Positions 19,201 to 27,738 of a DNA stretch of 64,000 bases are shown here, piece after piece (position 1 is the stretch's first letter; every line of letters begins with the position of its first letter). The position numbers and the translations under genes are program-made. This DNA comes from Comamonas koreensis (GTDB lineage: Bacteria > Pseudomonadota > Gammaproteobacteria > Burkholderiales > Burkholderiaceae_C), in assembly GCF_014076495.1 (NCBI RefSeq), contig NZ_CP043575.1, forward strand, positions 2,418,001-2,482,000, given 5' to 3'. The notes beneath the pieces were generated by a model, which was not told where the DNA came from, did no database searches, and worked only from the letters and a program-made list of their open reading frames with translations.

Positions 19201-19479
19201 CAATGCACCGACCAAAATGGCGCCCCGCCGAAGAGCACGATCACCACCGATGTAGCCACGCGGCAACTGAGCGTTGCCCTGGTATCGGCCGAGGAGCTGG
19301 TTTGCACCTTTACCAACCGCCAAACAGAGACGTCCGATGGTGGCCCCACTGATCCCAATGGCCCGGGTACTCCTCAGCTCAAGAAAGTGCCGACCCTCGA
19401 TCCATCCAAGCTGGTGCTGATGATGCTGGCAGTTGCAGCCATGGGCATGGCGGGCCTGCGCCGCGCACAACGACGCTGA
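16270..19479 (+). CDS. Large secreted DUF11-repeat protein with IPTL-CTERM-like sorting signal
   Basis: A 1069-aa surface or secreted protein. A Sec signal peptide (about 1-29, ending AFAQA) precedes five DUF11-type Ig-like domains, recognised by the opening motif xDLxVTKT and by NNGP. The middle three domains are near-copies of about 166 residues each. From about residue 795, two further beta domains start SPITVTKKVQG and KVTIAKLAQT and resemble the Cna-B/SpaA-like modules of surface proteins. The C terminus reads VPTLDPSKLVLMM, then a hydrophobic segment and RRAQRR, the layout of IPTL-CTERM sorting signals processed by exosortase XrtH, though the usual WG is missing. The ATG at 16270 is the first start before the signal peptide. 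The gene is monocistronic and has a strong terminator. The role (adhesion, surface layer or matrix) is not shown by sequence. Confidence 0.85.
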   Translation: MSFNSIKKRISNFCFLLFSFMLLPAFAQAQTADLQITKTGPVSANGGDGFLYVLTIDNNGPGAAGGASVVDSLPPNLSNVAAVCVSAINGAACPSSMVIDASGVTATIPSFPSLGRVIINIAGNFPSSGPSSITNSARVDTPVGVTDPDLATNTSVVSTAMSYKTDLAVTKTQSSNVFAPGVPITYTMTLQNNGPASADGAHIQDSLTNFANYNSGPPYDYLTIANTFVSCTASGGAVCPASSNFNSQSATGIDYVLFNTPVPSLPSGGSITIVYTMTPTITGAQRCGTGAGFLQNEFRASVPAGMTDSDYNNNAAQVSISTPQSPNCPQSDLAVTKTQSTDTFTSGVPVTYTMTLVNNGPNAADGTNIRDSITSFANYNAGAPYDYMNIEASFVDCSASGGAVCPDGPNFNNISATGIDYNLFNTTVPSLPAGGALTIVYTMTPTIVGTQRCSSGAGFIQNEFRATLPSGMTDSNYDNNASQVSIQTPRAPDCPQTDLEVTKTQSSDVFVAGQPITYTMTLLNHGPNAVDQVQITDSITNFANYTYGAPYQYINTSTAFVSCTAAGGAVCPDASNFGNQSQAGIDVMLFSTAVPKLPVGGAVTVVYTMTPTALPVPSCGNSASSFIQNTFSASVPAGYIDLGPASNSASVSLPVSCADISVNKKVDPVTTSVSGSTVVYTIDVANATGSAAANNVAFSDPLPSGFVYGNAVCAAQTPNAICGAVNYDAASHTVTSTIPALPEGGIVRFVITGAAGNTAGTYANTASAAVAPGWLDPVPSSNSSTVNFQIFNTSSPITVTKKVQGLPAAGMPAAMTFTGTITCGAQAPQTWSATVAAGALSADSAALTFYDKDSCTVTEDTPPAAPNGYTWVGTATIAPNPTNVLGPATPLTVVVTNTLAALPPGKVTIAKLAQTATGTPATGTASFSFAGTGTGVPATMAVATQAGSGSQTIDNLAADQSYTWTEGVLSGWKLASIQCTDQNGAPPKSTITTDVATRQLSVALVSAEELVCTFTNRQTETSDGGPTDPNGPGTPQLKKVPTLDPSKLVLMMLAVAAMGMAGLRRAQRR
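16762..18237 (+). repeat. Three tandem ~498-bp coding repeats (DUF11 domains)
   Basis: Units start at 16762, 17260 and 17758, exactly 498 bases apart, each opening with the codons for DLAVTKTQS or DLEVTKTQS. All share blocks such as YTMTL.NNGP, FANY, GGAVCP and VYTMTPT. The third unit is slightly shorter and more diverged. The pattern indicates internal duplication of a domain followed by drift; recombination could change copy number. Confidence 0.9.
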
Positions 19480-19505
19480 TCCGATTGCGCCAGGCATTGG
19501 GCCGC

Positions 19506-19538
19506 AACGCCGATATCGTGGAGATATCGGCGTTTTTT
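19506..19538 (+). terminator. Intrinsic terminator after the DUF11 protein gene
   Basis: A perfect 12-bp stem AACGCCGATATC (19506-19517) with GATATCGGCGTT (19523-19534), loop GTGGA, followed by further T residues. It lies 27 bases after the stop codon. Confidence 0.92.
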
Positions 19539-19622
19539 CTTTGTGCCAGGATTGGCGCCAGGCATCCGCATGCACGCTGCAGCAGCTGCCCAATGCGCTA
19601 AAGGAGAAGGCCCAAAGCCGTT

Positions 19623-20645
19623 TTATGGTTTGCGCCGCCGCTTGCCAGTCGCCAAAAACGCCATCAGCGTGCGCTCGGCCTCGCGCAATCCCGCGCTGCC
19701 GCGCAGCTTGCCCGCATAGGCATCGCAGCGCGCGCCGCCCTCGGGACCTTCGCAGACCTCCATCACCAGGGGGTGAATGTAGTACTTGCGGCAGACCGCC
19801 ACGGTATTGCCCAGGTGCTGGGCGACCTGGCGGACGATATCGGGTGCCGTCAGCGGCGCATCGCTGCTGCGCGACTGCAGCGCCAGCGACAAGGCCAGCA
19901 CGCTGGCATGCCAGGTGCGAAAGTCCTTGGCGCTGAAGTCCTCACCGGCGATCTCGTGCAGATAGGCATTCACATGCTCGGAGCGCAGCTGCTTGCGCTC
20001 GCCCGCATCATCCACATACTGGAACAACCGCTGGCCCGGCAGGTCCTGGCAGCGCCGCACGATGCGCGCGACGCGCGGGTCCTCCAGCTCCACCTGCTGC
20101 TCCACGCCGCTCTTGCCTTTGAACGCCAGCCGGATGCGCGATGCGCGCATCGTCACATGGCGGTTGCGCAGGGTCGTCAGCCCAAACGAGCCGTTCTCGC
20201 GCGCATAGCTGTCGTTGCCAATGCGCAGCGCCGTGGTGTCCAGAAGGCGGACTACCGCTGCCGCCACCGAGGTCTGCGTGGTATCCCCCGCTTTCAGGTC
20301 GCGCTGGATGCGCCTTCGAATCAGACCCAGCTTGGCCGCAAAGGCCGCCATGCGCTCGAACTTGGTCTGCTTGCGCTGCTCCTGCCACAGCGGGTGGTAG
20401 CGGTACTGCTTGCGCCCCCGGGCATCGCGGCCCGTCGCCTGCAGGTGGCCCTGCGGATCGGGGCAGATCCACACATCGGTGTAGGCGGGGGGAATGACCA
20501 AGAGGCGTATGCGCTCGAGCTGGCGCGGGTTGCGGATGGTCTGCCCGCGCTGGTTTTGGTAGACAAACCCGTCGCCGCGCTGGATGCGCTGCCAGCCGGG
20601 CGAGGCATCGGTGACATAAGCCAAAGGCTTTTGGGGTTTGACCAT
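19623..20645 (-). CDS. DNA topoisomerase IB (poxvirus-like)
   Basis: A 340-aa type IB topoisomerase that relaxes supercoils through a transient 3'-phosphotyrosine. The N-terminal domain starts with AYVTDASPGWQRIQRGDGFVY, and IRLLVIPPAYTDVWICPDP is the bacterial TopIB signature. The catalytic domain has RIGNDSYARENGSFGLTTL, the Arg/His block DFRTWHAS and, near the C terminus, CRKYYIHP with the nucleophilic Tyr. Length matches bacterial TopIB. The gene is convergent with the DUF11 gene and separated from it by a terminator. The 61-aa small gene at 20989 lies divergently upstream. In many proteobacteria TopIB is an accessory, non-essential enzyme. Confidence 0.93.
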   Translation of the reverse strand: MVKPQKPLAYVTDASPGWQRIQRGDGFVYQNQRGQTIRNPRQLERIRLLVIPPAYTDVWICPDPQGHLQATGRDARGRKQYRYHPLWQEQRKQTKFERMAAFAAKLGLIRRRIQRDLKAGDTTQTSVAAAVVRLLDTTALRIGNDSYARENGSFGLTTLRNRHVTMRASRIRLAFKGKSGVEQQVELEDPRVARIVRRCQDLPGQRLFQYVDDAGERKQLRSEHVNAYLHEIAGEDFSAKDFRTWHASVLALSLALQSRSSDAPLTAPDIVRQVAQHLGNTVAVCRKYYIHPLVMEVCEGPEGGARCDAYAGKLRGSAGLREAERTLMAFLATGKRRRKP

Positions 20646-20988
20646 GTGGTGCTGCTCTTGTGGTTTTGAGAAATGCGCTGAGCGCGTCGCAAAAGCGTAG
20701 TGGGGACCACGGCAGCCCGCTGTCAGCGCGGGGCTTGCGCAGGCCTCCTGTTTTGGCGCATCTGCGCCTCAGACGGGGCTGCTGCGCAGATGCGGGGTAG
20801 ATGCCGCATGGCTGTGGTCTTGGCAAAGCCGGGGCAGCCGGGACCGTGCTCGGCGGAAAAGTTCAATGCGCTGGCACGGGCACTCTGTAAGCGGAAATCG
20901 CTTCGTTATGTAGTTTTTGTAACGCCGGATAGATTTCATCAAATAAATAGGTAGAGTTAATTTTTCAAAGAAAATTGAAGAAAACCAA
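20646..20988. other. Intergenic region between topIB and a small divergent gene
   Basis: About 340 bases, presumed to carry promoters in both directions. An inverted repeat GCATCTGCGC (20758-20767) with GCGCAGATGC (20784-20793) has no T tract. The sequence is AT-rich after 20890, with GTAGTTTTTGTAAC at 20910-20923, similar to a motif upstream of the paralogous small gene at 57204. Confidence 0.4.
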
Positions 20989-21174
20989 ATGCCAGAACGT
21001 TCTAGCAACCTGCAGGATTTGGCTGAAAGATTGGCAGCCTTGAGGGAAGAAGGGGCGGAGTTGCTGGCCCGCAGGCCGGCGCCGGGCACCAGCGACCATG
21101 CGCGTTTGTCTTCAATCGATGCCCAGATAGAGGCGTTGAGCCGGCAGCTGCAGCAGGGGGCGGGTCAACCTTGA
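20989..21174 (+). CDS. Small conserved protein, paralog of the one at 57204
   Basis: A 61-aa soluble, highly charged protein, probably two helices. It shares with the 64-aa protein at 57204-57398 the pattern L.AL...GAELLA..PA.GT..HARLS.IDA.IE.L, about half of the aligned positions. That conservation argues that both are real genes, although the ribosome site here is weak (GAAGAAAACC before the ATG). The family and function are unknown to me. It lies divergently beside topIB, while the paralog follows Ku/ligD. Confidence 0.65.
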   Translation: MPERSSNLQDLAERLAALREEGAELLARRPAPGTSDHARLSSIDAQIEALSRQLQQGAGQP

Positions 21175-21593
21175 GCCTTGGACTCACGCGCGGCATGTTG
21201 TGCAGGCTGCACCAAGGTACCGGCTCTTATGGGGCCTTCGGCAAGCGCCATCGCGCGGAGGCCAACCGCTATTTGCCCTTGCATGAGCAGAAGCGGATGG
21301 CAGCATGCCAGGCATCTGTTCTGTATTCTTCCGCTTGGGCCAAGCCACACGATCGGTGACGCAGAGTAGCTCTGGGAAGCCTGGCGGCTGGACGCTGATA
21401 AGCAAGCGGACTGCATTGGCTTTCACCCGAGCGCTGACCATCGCCCCAGTGCCGCGCATGGGCCTCGATAGTCCCCACATCTCCCCTGGGCAGGCCCTGA
21501 AAGCCCGCCACCCGCAGCCGAATCACTAATTTACGGGATGGCAAAACCGGCTTACCCCTTTAGTCTGCGCTCAAGACAAGACTGGGGGTAACT
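21175..21593. other. Intergenic region without a supported gene
   Basis: About 420 bases upstream of the large beta-helix protein gene, presumably containing its promoter. Short open frames exist on both strands but none shows a domain, a good start or sensible composition. No hairpin terminator was seen. Confidence 0.45.
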
Positions 21594-24500
21594 ATGGTTA
21601 GTTTTGGCAACGCCGGTAACGTCGACAGGCGGGCGCAATGCGGGAGAGTTGGGCTGGCAACGACCCTTGAGCGCACAGCGCAGGCAAGGGCCGCCGGGAG
21701 CCGCTTGCGGCAGCTGATCTTGCTGGGCAGTTTGGCATTGGCATCTGCACTGCCACTGGCGGCCCAGGCCAAAACCTATGTGGTCAATGCCGTAACCAGC
21801 GCTACGGTGAATGCGTCCGGCTGCGGTGCAGGCAATAGTGGCACTTGCACCCTCGGCAATGCGATTTTGGCGCTCAATGCAGATGCAGACAGCAGCGTTG
21901 CGGCGCGCATCGAGTTTGACGCGGGCCTGTTTTCGTCTCCGCAGACGATTGCGGTGAGCCAATTGGCTCCTCGTTACAGCGTGGACATTGCGGGCCCGGG
22001 TGCGCATCTGCTGACCTTGAGGGGCAGCAGCTCGCAGACCATGTTTGTGATGAATGCCGGCCAAGGCGCCAGCGGTACCGGAAGTACCTTGGAGGTTCGT
22101 CTCGCTGGGCTGCGCATCAGTGGCGCGCGCCAAGGTATCAACAGCGCTGCCAAGCTCACGGTCGACAGCTGCTGGATCGATGGCAACACCAACACCAGCA
22201 CGAGCAATGGTGGCGGTATCCTCAACCGCGGCAGCCTCAGCTTGCTCAACAGCACGGTGGCCAACAACACGGCCAGCAACGCGTCGTTTGGCTACGGCGG
22301 CGGCATCCAGAATGATCCGACTGCCACGGCGCTGCTGATTCACAACAGCACCATTGCCAATAACCGCGCCATCCGGGGGGGCGGCATCAACAGCAGCTCT
22401 GGCGGCAGCGTGGTCATCCATAACAGTACCATCAGCGCCAACCTGGCCACGACCGGTTTTGGTGGGGGCTTCTATAAGGAGGGCAGCAGCGCGCCGTTGG
22501 TGGTCAACTCCATCATCCGTGGCAATACAGCACCCTCCAACAGCTATCCGGATGTCGTCGGAGGGGCCTCTTTCCTAGTCCAGAACAGCCTGGTCAATAC
22601 CGTTCGGCTGGAGGATGCGGTGCAAGTGAGCATGGCAACTTTGGGCGCCTATGGCGGCACCATGCCCACGATGCCGCCCCTGGCGGGCTCGCCGGCACTG
22701 GGCCTGGGCCGCTACGCAGCAGGCGAGCAGGCGCTCGACCAGATCGGCGCACCGCGCCCAGCCACCGTGGGTGCGGTGATTGATGCAGGTGCTGTGCAAG
22801 GCCAGGCCTATACCCTGACGCTTGCCAGCCCTTCGCCTTTCCCCAGCCAGGTGGCGCCGGGCGCGGCGTTGCCGGTGACGGTGGATGTGCAAAGCGGCGG
22901 GCAGCCTCTGGTGGCGGTTACGCCGGCCTTGCTTGCCAGCGCACATGCGGGCCTGACTTCCAGCGCCAGCTGCGCGCCAAGCAATGCCAGCGGCCAGGCT
23001 GCTTGCACGGTCAGCTTCACATTGCCCGGTGGCGTTCCGGTCGCGGGCGTCAGCCTCAGTGCCTACCTGGGCGCAGCCTCGGTCAGCAGCGCGGCCTTTA
23101 CCGTTGCGGCCCAGCAGCTGGGCGGCTTCGGTATCAGCCTGCCAGCGCAAGTGGCTGCGGGCCAGGCGTTCAACATCACCGTCAACGCGCTCGATACCGA
23201 TGGCCATGCGATGCCCAGCTACAGCGGCACCGTGCATTTCAGCAGCAGTGATGCCGGGGCACAGTTGCCCGCAGACGCCGCGCTCTCCGGCGGCGCGGGC
23301 AGTTTCAGCGCCACCTTGGCCGCCACGGGCAGCCAGCAGATCACGGTGGCAGATGCGCTGTCCAACCCAGTGGCCAAAGGCTCGGCCAGCACGCAGGTGC
23401 TCTTGCTGCCGCCCACCGTCACCAATCTGGCGCCCGCCGTGGCCGATGCCGCAGGCGGCACGGTGGTGACGGTGAACGGCAGCCACTTTAATGCCACGGC
23501 CCAAGTGCAATTTGCCGGCTTTACCTATATCCAGCCTTTCGATGTGACAGCCACGTCGCTCAGCTTTGTGGCGCCAGCCGGCGCGGGCGGCAGTGATGCA
23601 GCGGTACAGGTGTTTACCCAAGGCTGCTATGTGGCCCCGCCCAACACCCATTGCATGAGCCCCATCACGCCCGCCAGCGTGTTGCGTTTCTTTGCGGCCA
23701 GCTATGTGGTCAACAACGCTGGCGACAGCGATGGCAGCAACCCACAAGCCTGTGCCCAGGGCAATGCCAACACCTGCACCTTGCGCGATGCGGTGCTGCA
23801 GGCCAATATGCTGGGCGGCGCGCCCGTCATCGAGTTTGATGCCAGCGTGTTCAACCCCGCTGCGCCGCAGACCATCAGCTTGGCCCATGGCCAGATCAGC
23901 CTGGCTAAAAGCGTGGCCATCGAGGGCCCGGGCGCCGATGTGCTGACGGTCAGCGGCAATGGTGCCAGCCGTGTGCTGCAGATCGAGGCTGCCGCGCAGC
24001 CGGTGCGCCTGGCGGGCCTGCGCTTGGCGCAAGGCCGCTCCAACGGCGGCAGCGCGGTGCTCAACCATTCCACCGGCATGGTGCAGCTGCAAAACCTGGT
24101 GCTGGCGCAGAATGTGGCCGCAGCCGGGGGCTATAGCGGCGGCAATGACACGCTGGCCCAGGCGGGATCGGGTGGGGCGGTGTACTCGCATGGAACGGGT
24201 GCGTTGGAGATTGAAGGTTCCAGCTTCGACAGCAACAGTGCTGCGCAGCTGGGTGGCGGCCTGTTGGTGGCATCGGGCCACACCGCAAGCTTGCGCGGCA
24301 GCACCTGGGTGTCCAACCAAGGCGACTTGGGTGGCAGTGCGCTTGCCAACCTGGGCAGTGTGGCGCAAATCGAGAACAGCACCTTCAGCGCCAATGCCAG
24401 CCCGGATGCGGCCGGCCAAGGCGGCACCCTGTTCAGCCAGGGCCAGAGCCGTTTGGTGCTGGTGAACAGCACGCTGGCAGGCAATAGCAGCGGCGTTGCC

Positions 24501-25682
24501 GGTGGTATCAGTGGCGCAGCCGACGGTGGCAACACCCCCAGCCTGACGCTGGTGAACAGCATTGTGGCCGGCAACAGCGGCGGCGCTGGGCCAGCGGCTG
24601 ATATCCGCAGCACAGGGCTGACCTTCGTTGATGGCGGTGGCAATGTCTTTACCCGGGACACATCTACGACCATCGACCCTGGGCTGGCACCGCTGGGCCA
24701 CTACGGCGGCAACACGCAAACCCTGCTGGCGCTGCCCGGTTCGCGCAGCATTTGTGCGGGCGTGGCCAGCGCGGCTGGGGTGACCGTGCCGCCGCTGGAC
24801 CAGCGCGGCGCCGCACGCCCCTATGCAGCCGACGGCCTGGTGTCCGCATCCTGCGTGGACGCCGGTGCCGTGCAAAGCCATTACGCGATGCAGTTCAGCG
24901 TGCAGCCATCAGCGGTGGCGCTGAACACGCCCATGCTGCCAGCGCCACAAGTCACATTGGAAGAAAACGGCCAGGCCTTTAACAGTACCAGCTACCCAGC
25001 CCTTGGCGCACTCGCCTCGCTGGGCAGCGTGCAGCTGGCCCAAGGCCCAGGCACGGGCCGCCTGGCCAAGCGGGTGTTGGCCACCACGCCGGTATCGGTA
25101 GACCTGGCAACTGCCACCGGCATTGCCGTGTTTGACGATCTGGAGTTTGCCCAAGCCGGTAGCCAGAGCCTCGTCGCCAGCCTGGCGCTCAACCCCAGCC
25201 TGGCCGAGCTGGCCCTGCTGCAAACCAGCAGCGCCAGCTTCGCCGTCGGCCAGTCCGCCGCGCAGGTCAGCCTGGAGGCCAGCCCGCAGCAAGTGCAGCA
25301 GGGCCAGGCGGTGACCTTGACCGCGACGGTGATCGGCAGCGCCCCTGGCGGCACCGTCACCTTCAGCGATGGCCCCACCGTGCTCTGCGGCGGCCCCGTG
25401 GCCCTTGCCACCGTGGGCGATACCGCCACTGCCCGCTGCACCACCACCGCGTTGGCGCAGGGTGAGCGCGCTATCACCGTGACCTACAGCGGCGATGCGA
25501 ACAATGCGGGGGCCGTCGTGTTGACCCCGTCGCAGGTGGTGGTGACCGCGCCCCCAGGCAACGGCGGCGCCAATCCCATTGCGGTTCCTGCGCTGTCGGG
25601 TTGGGCGCTGGCCTTGCTGGCGGCGCTAGTGGGCGGGATGGGCCTGGTGGGGCGCCGTGTGGTGGCGCGCAAGCAGGACTGA
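21594..25682 (+). CDS. Giant secreted beta-helix (choice-of-anchor Q) protein with IPTL-CTERM-like tail
   Basis: A 1362-aa secreted protein. After a long N-terminal signal region (hydrophobic core LILLGSLALASALPLAAQA, ending near residue 58) come two related halves. Each begins with TYVVNAV or SYVVNNAGDS followed by a CTLGNAI/CTLRDAV block (CSLREA-like) and right-handed beta-helix repeats rich in NST.ANN, GGGI and NS. Each ends with LGAYGGTMPTMPPLAGSPA or LGHYGGNTQTLLALPGSR (choice-of-anchor Q signature). Between them are Ig-like segments and an IPT/TIG-like domain (PPTVTNLAPAVADAAGGT). Near the C terminus is a Big_3-type Ig domain (VTLTATVIGSAPGGTVTFSDG). The end, VPALSGWALALLAALVGG plus a basic tail, resembles an IPTL-CTERM sorting signal. 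Probably a surface adhesin or matrix protein; ligand unknown. The first ATG lies far from the hydrophobic core, so a start nearer LRQLILLG is possible. Confidence 0.83.
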   Translation: MVSFGNAGNVDRRAQCGRVGLATTLERTAQARAAGSRLRQLILLGSLALASALPLAAQAKTYVVNAVTSATVNASGCGAGNSGTCTLGNAILALNADADSSVAARIEFDAGLFSSPQTIAVSQLAPRYSVDIAGPGAHLLTLRGSSSQTMFVMNAGQGASGTGSTLEVRLAGLRISGARQGINSAAKLTVDSCWIDGNTNTSTSNGGGILNRGSLSLLNSTVANNTASNASFGYGGGIQNDPTATALLIHNSTIANNRAIRGGGINSSSGGSVVIHNSTISANLATTGFGGGFYKEGSSAPLVVNSIIRGNTAPSNSYPDVVGGASFLVQNSLVNTVRLEDAVQVSMATLGAYGGTMPTMPPLAGSPALGLGRYAAGEQALDQIGAPRPATVGAVIDAGAVQGQAYTLTLASPSPFPSQVAPGAALPVTVDVQSGGQPLVAVTPALLASAHAGLTSSASCAPSNASGQAACTVSFTLPGGVPVAGVSLSAYLGAASVSSAAFTVAAQQLGGFGISLPAQVAAGQAFNITVNALDTDGHAMPSYSGTVHFSSSDAGAQLPADAALSGGAGSFSATLAATGSQQITVADALSNPVAKGSASTQVLLLPPTVTNLAPAVADAAGGTVVTVNGSHFNATAQVQFAGFTYIQPFDVTATSLSFVAPAGAGGSDAAVQVFTQGCYVAPPNTHCMSPITPASVLRFFAASYVVNNAGDSDGSNPQACAQGNANTCTLRDAVLQANMLGGAPVIEFDASVFNPAAPQTISLAHGQISLAKSVAIEGPGADVLTVSGNGASRVLQIEAAAQPVRLAGLRLAQGRSNGGSAVLNHSTGMVQLQNLVLAQNVAAAGGYSGGNDTLAQAGSGGAVYSHGTGALEIEGSSFDSNSAAQLGGGLLVASGHTASLRGSTWVSNQGDLGGSALANLGSVAQIENSTFSANASPDAAGQGGTLFSQGQSRLVLVNSTLAGNSSGVAGGISGAADGGNTPSLTLVNSIVAGNSGGAGPAADIRSTGLTFVDGGGNVFTRDTSTTIDPGLAPLGHYGGNTQTLLALPGSRSICAGVASAAGVTVPPLDQRGAARPYAADGLVSASCVDAGAVQSHYAMQFSVQPSAVALNTPMLPAPQVTLEENGQAFNSTSYPALGALASLGSVQLAQGPGTGRLAKRVLATTPVSVDLATATGIAVFDDLEFAQAGSQSLVASLALNPSLAELALLQTSSASFAVGQSAAQVSLEASPQQVQQGQAVTLTATVIGSAPGGTVTFSDGPTVLCGGPVALATVGDTATARCTTTALAQGERAITVTYSGDANNAGAVVLTPSQVVVTAPPGNGGANPIAVPALSGWALALLAALVGGMGLVGRRVVARKQD

Positions 25683-26031
25683 AGGCCTTGGCTGTGATCA
25701 GCTTGCATGGCAGAGCATTGGAGTCATATTTTTTGATCAAACAGAGGCGAGAGGGCTGAGGGGCAGGCTAACGGTCCCTCGTTGCGCGGCTGGTCTGGCA
25801 GTTTTTTGCCAGATCCGCCGCAGCTGGTTTGGGAACTAATATTTTTTGCACCCACGACATGGGCTCGTTTGTTGACGCCTGAGAGTGACACCGCTCTTCA
25901 CAGCGTGCTTGTGTACAGAGGTATTCCGCAGCGAGCATTGGCTGCGGGTTGCGGATAAATAAAGGATGGCGGTAGATAGCCAGCGATTAACGACGCATCC
26001 CCTATACTTGCTGCGCACCATAGGAGATAAA

Positions 26032-27738
26032 GTGAAAAGCACCCAATGCATAAAAGTGATTCGTTCGGCTATGTTGGTTTCTTTGGCTGCTTTATCAGGA
26101 GCCGCGAGTTGGGCAGCGCGCGATTTCACGCCACAAGCTGGCACCTGGGTCATCAATCAAGAAGTGGACGGCAAGCCTGGACGTGGCCTGGCGATTGATG
26201 TACAGGGAAATACGTTTTTTATGCAGGTATTTGGCTATGAGAAGAATGGGGATGCCACCTTCTACACTGCCACCGGTCATATGGATGGCACGGCTGTCAC
26301 CGCCCCGCTGATGCGCTATCAAGGTGGCCGTAGCTTTGGCAGCGAGGCACGGGATGCGAAAGAGGACGCCAATCTGGGTAATGTGACGGTGAGCTTTACC
26401 AGCGGCTTGAAAGGAACGGTGCAGTTTCCTGGCGAGCCTGCAGTCGAGATAAGGCGATTCCTGGTCGACAGCGCGATGGAAGGCGTGACGAATCCCGTCA
26501 TGCAAAACGGCACGCGTCTCATGACCATGCTGGTGTTGAATGCACAGCGAGAAGTGGCCTTTCAATGGATGGCGGAACTTTCGCGGTCTCGCGACAACAG
26601 AACCGAGCTCACCATGCATAAGCACGGGTACAACCCCAGAGGGTATGGCGGAACTATTTTTCAAAAGCTGGTCTGTGAACCAGATGGATTGAGAAGCCGC
26701 TTTACATGCCTTCCCTCAGGCTCTGAACCTGTTCTGGGATTTGATGGGAAACCCGCAGAAGGCCCCAACATCGCCAGATTGAACTTTGAATTGGCTGGCT
26801 ATGATTTGTCAGGCTTCGTGGATTTGGCAGGTGCTGGCGAAAGCCAGCCGGTCACTACGCTGCAGCTGACGGGCTTCGACCAGTTCTCCAGCATCAAGGG
26901 CTCCACTCGGGTAGTCGATGGCAAATTGATAACACCCTATACACAGCAAAACTATTATCCAGACGGAAATGAATTTGGGCCAGGCGCTTGTTCCTTGCAG
27001 TGCTCGGCTCGTGAAAATTTCAATACCTTGATGCCTATCAATGGAACCTGGGTGGTAGAGGACGAATTAACTGGAAAGCCAGGCAGGGGTTTAGCCCTGG
27101 ATATTCAAGGCAGCACTGCGATCTTGCAGATTTTCAACTACCGTCCCGACGGACAGCCCAGCTTTCATATGGGCAGTGCCGATTATGTGAGCAAAGGGGT
27201 CGATACCTTGGCTACGGTAGCGACCATCCCGATGGATGAGTATGCAAATGGTCGCAGCATCGGGGGCGTACAGCAGCCTGCACAATGGCGTAGCCATGCA
27301 GGCGATGCGCTTTTGGAATTTGCATACCAAAAGTTCAACGCCCAGCCTCAAGAAGAATGGCAGTACTGGACTTCGGGCCTTGTACAACTGCCCGGCGAGC
27401 AGCCTGTTCGCATCAGGCGCCTGCAGTTGGAACGGGCAGAAACCTGGCCCGAAGAATTCTTGGGGCAATGGTTCCTGCCAGCGCTCCAGACAAGCTTCAC
27501 CCTCAGCAAGATAGAAGGCAATGCAGCCGTTTCGGAAGACGGGCTAGCCAGTTGCCGCCCACCCGTGACGGGAAGCGCCGATAACCAAGTCAGTTGCATA
27601 GTTCGGCTTGGTGATGGTGCTTCCTGGAACCGGGACTCTCCCAAGCCATTGATGAACCGAGGTGGCGCCATGATCCGCTTACGTGACCGCCACGGCAACG
27701 GCGTGGGCTTGGGGCAGTTGGACTGGGCGAAAGATTAA
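26032..27738 (+). CDS. Secreted protein of unknown function with an internally duplicated domain
   Basis: A 568-aa protein read from a GTG at 26032, chosen because AGGAGA lies 5 bases upstream; an in-frame ATG at 25966 has no such site. The signal peptide is about 1-29 (VIRSAMLVSLAALSGAASWA). Two homologous domains follow. The first opens GTWVINQEVDGKPGRGLAID and ends with FPGEPAVEIRRF; the second opens GTWVVEDELTGKPGRGLALD and ends with LPGEQPVRIRRL. Both contain a Q.F.Y..(D/N)G....F block and a GRS.G motif, suggesting beta-sandwich or lipocalin-like modules. They flank a Cys-containing linker (LVCEPDG, FTCLPSG, GACSLQCS). I do not recognise the family. A TATACT-like -10 element sits near 26003. 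No operon partner is seen. Confidence 0.75.
   Translation: MKSTQCIKVIRSAMLVSLAALSGAASWAARDFTPQAGTWVINQEVDGKPGRGLAIDVQGNTFFMQVFGYEKNGDATFYTATGHMDGTAVTAPLMRYQGGRSFGSEARDAKEDANLGNVTVSFTSGLKGTVQFPGEPAVEIRRFLVDSAMEGVTNPVMQNGTRLMTMLVLNAQREVAFQWMAELSRSRDNRTELTMHKHGYNPRGYGGTIFQKLVCEPDGLRSRFTCLPSGSEPVLGFDGKPAEGPNIARLNFELAGYDLSGFVDLAGAGESQPVTTLQLTGFDQFSSIKGSTRVVDGKLITPYTQQNYYPDGNEFGPGACSLQCSARENFNTLMPINGTWVVEDELTGKPGRGLALDIQGSTAILQIFNYRPDGQPSFHMGSADYVSKGVDTLATVATIPMDEYANGRSIGGVQQPAQWRSHAGDALLEFAYQKFNAQPQEEWQYWTSGLVQLPGEQPVRIRRLQLERAETWPEEFLGQWFLPALQTSFTLSKIEGNAAVSEDGLASCRPPVTGSADNQVSCIVRLGDGASWNRDSPKPLMNRGGAMIRLRDRHGNGVGLGQLDWAKD

Noticed and set aside
16912..19593. An 893-codon minus-strand open frame
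   Set aside because: Antisense to the DUF11 protein, Arg/His/Gly-rich with no domain. It spans the perfect 12-bp terminator at 19506.
20758..20793. Inverted repeat considered as a terminator
   Set aside because: No T tract on either strand, and both flanking genes are transcribed away from it.
22575..24881. A 768-codon minus-strand open frame
   Set aside because: Mirror of the repetitive beta-helix gene; the composition reflects the complementary repeats.
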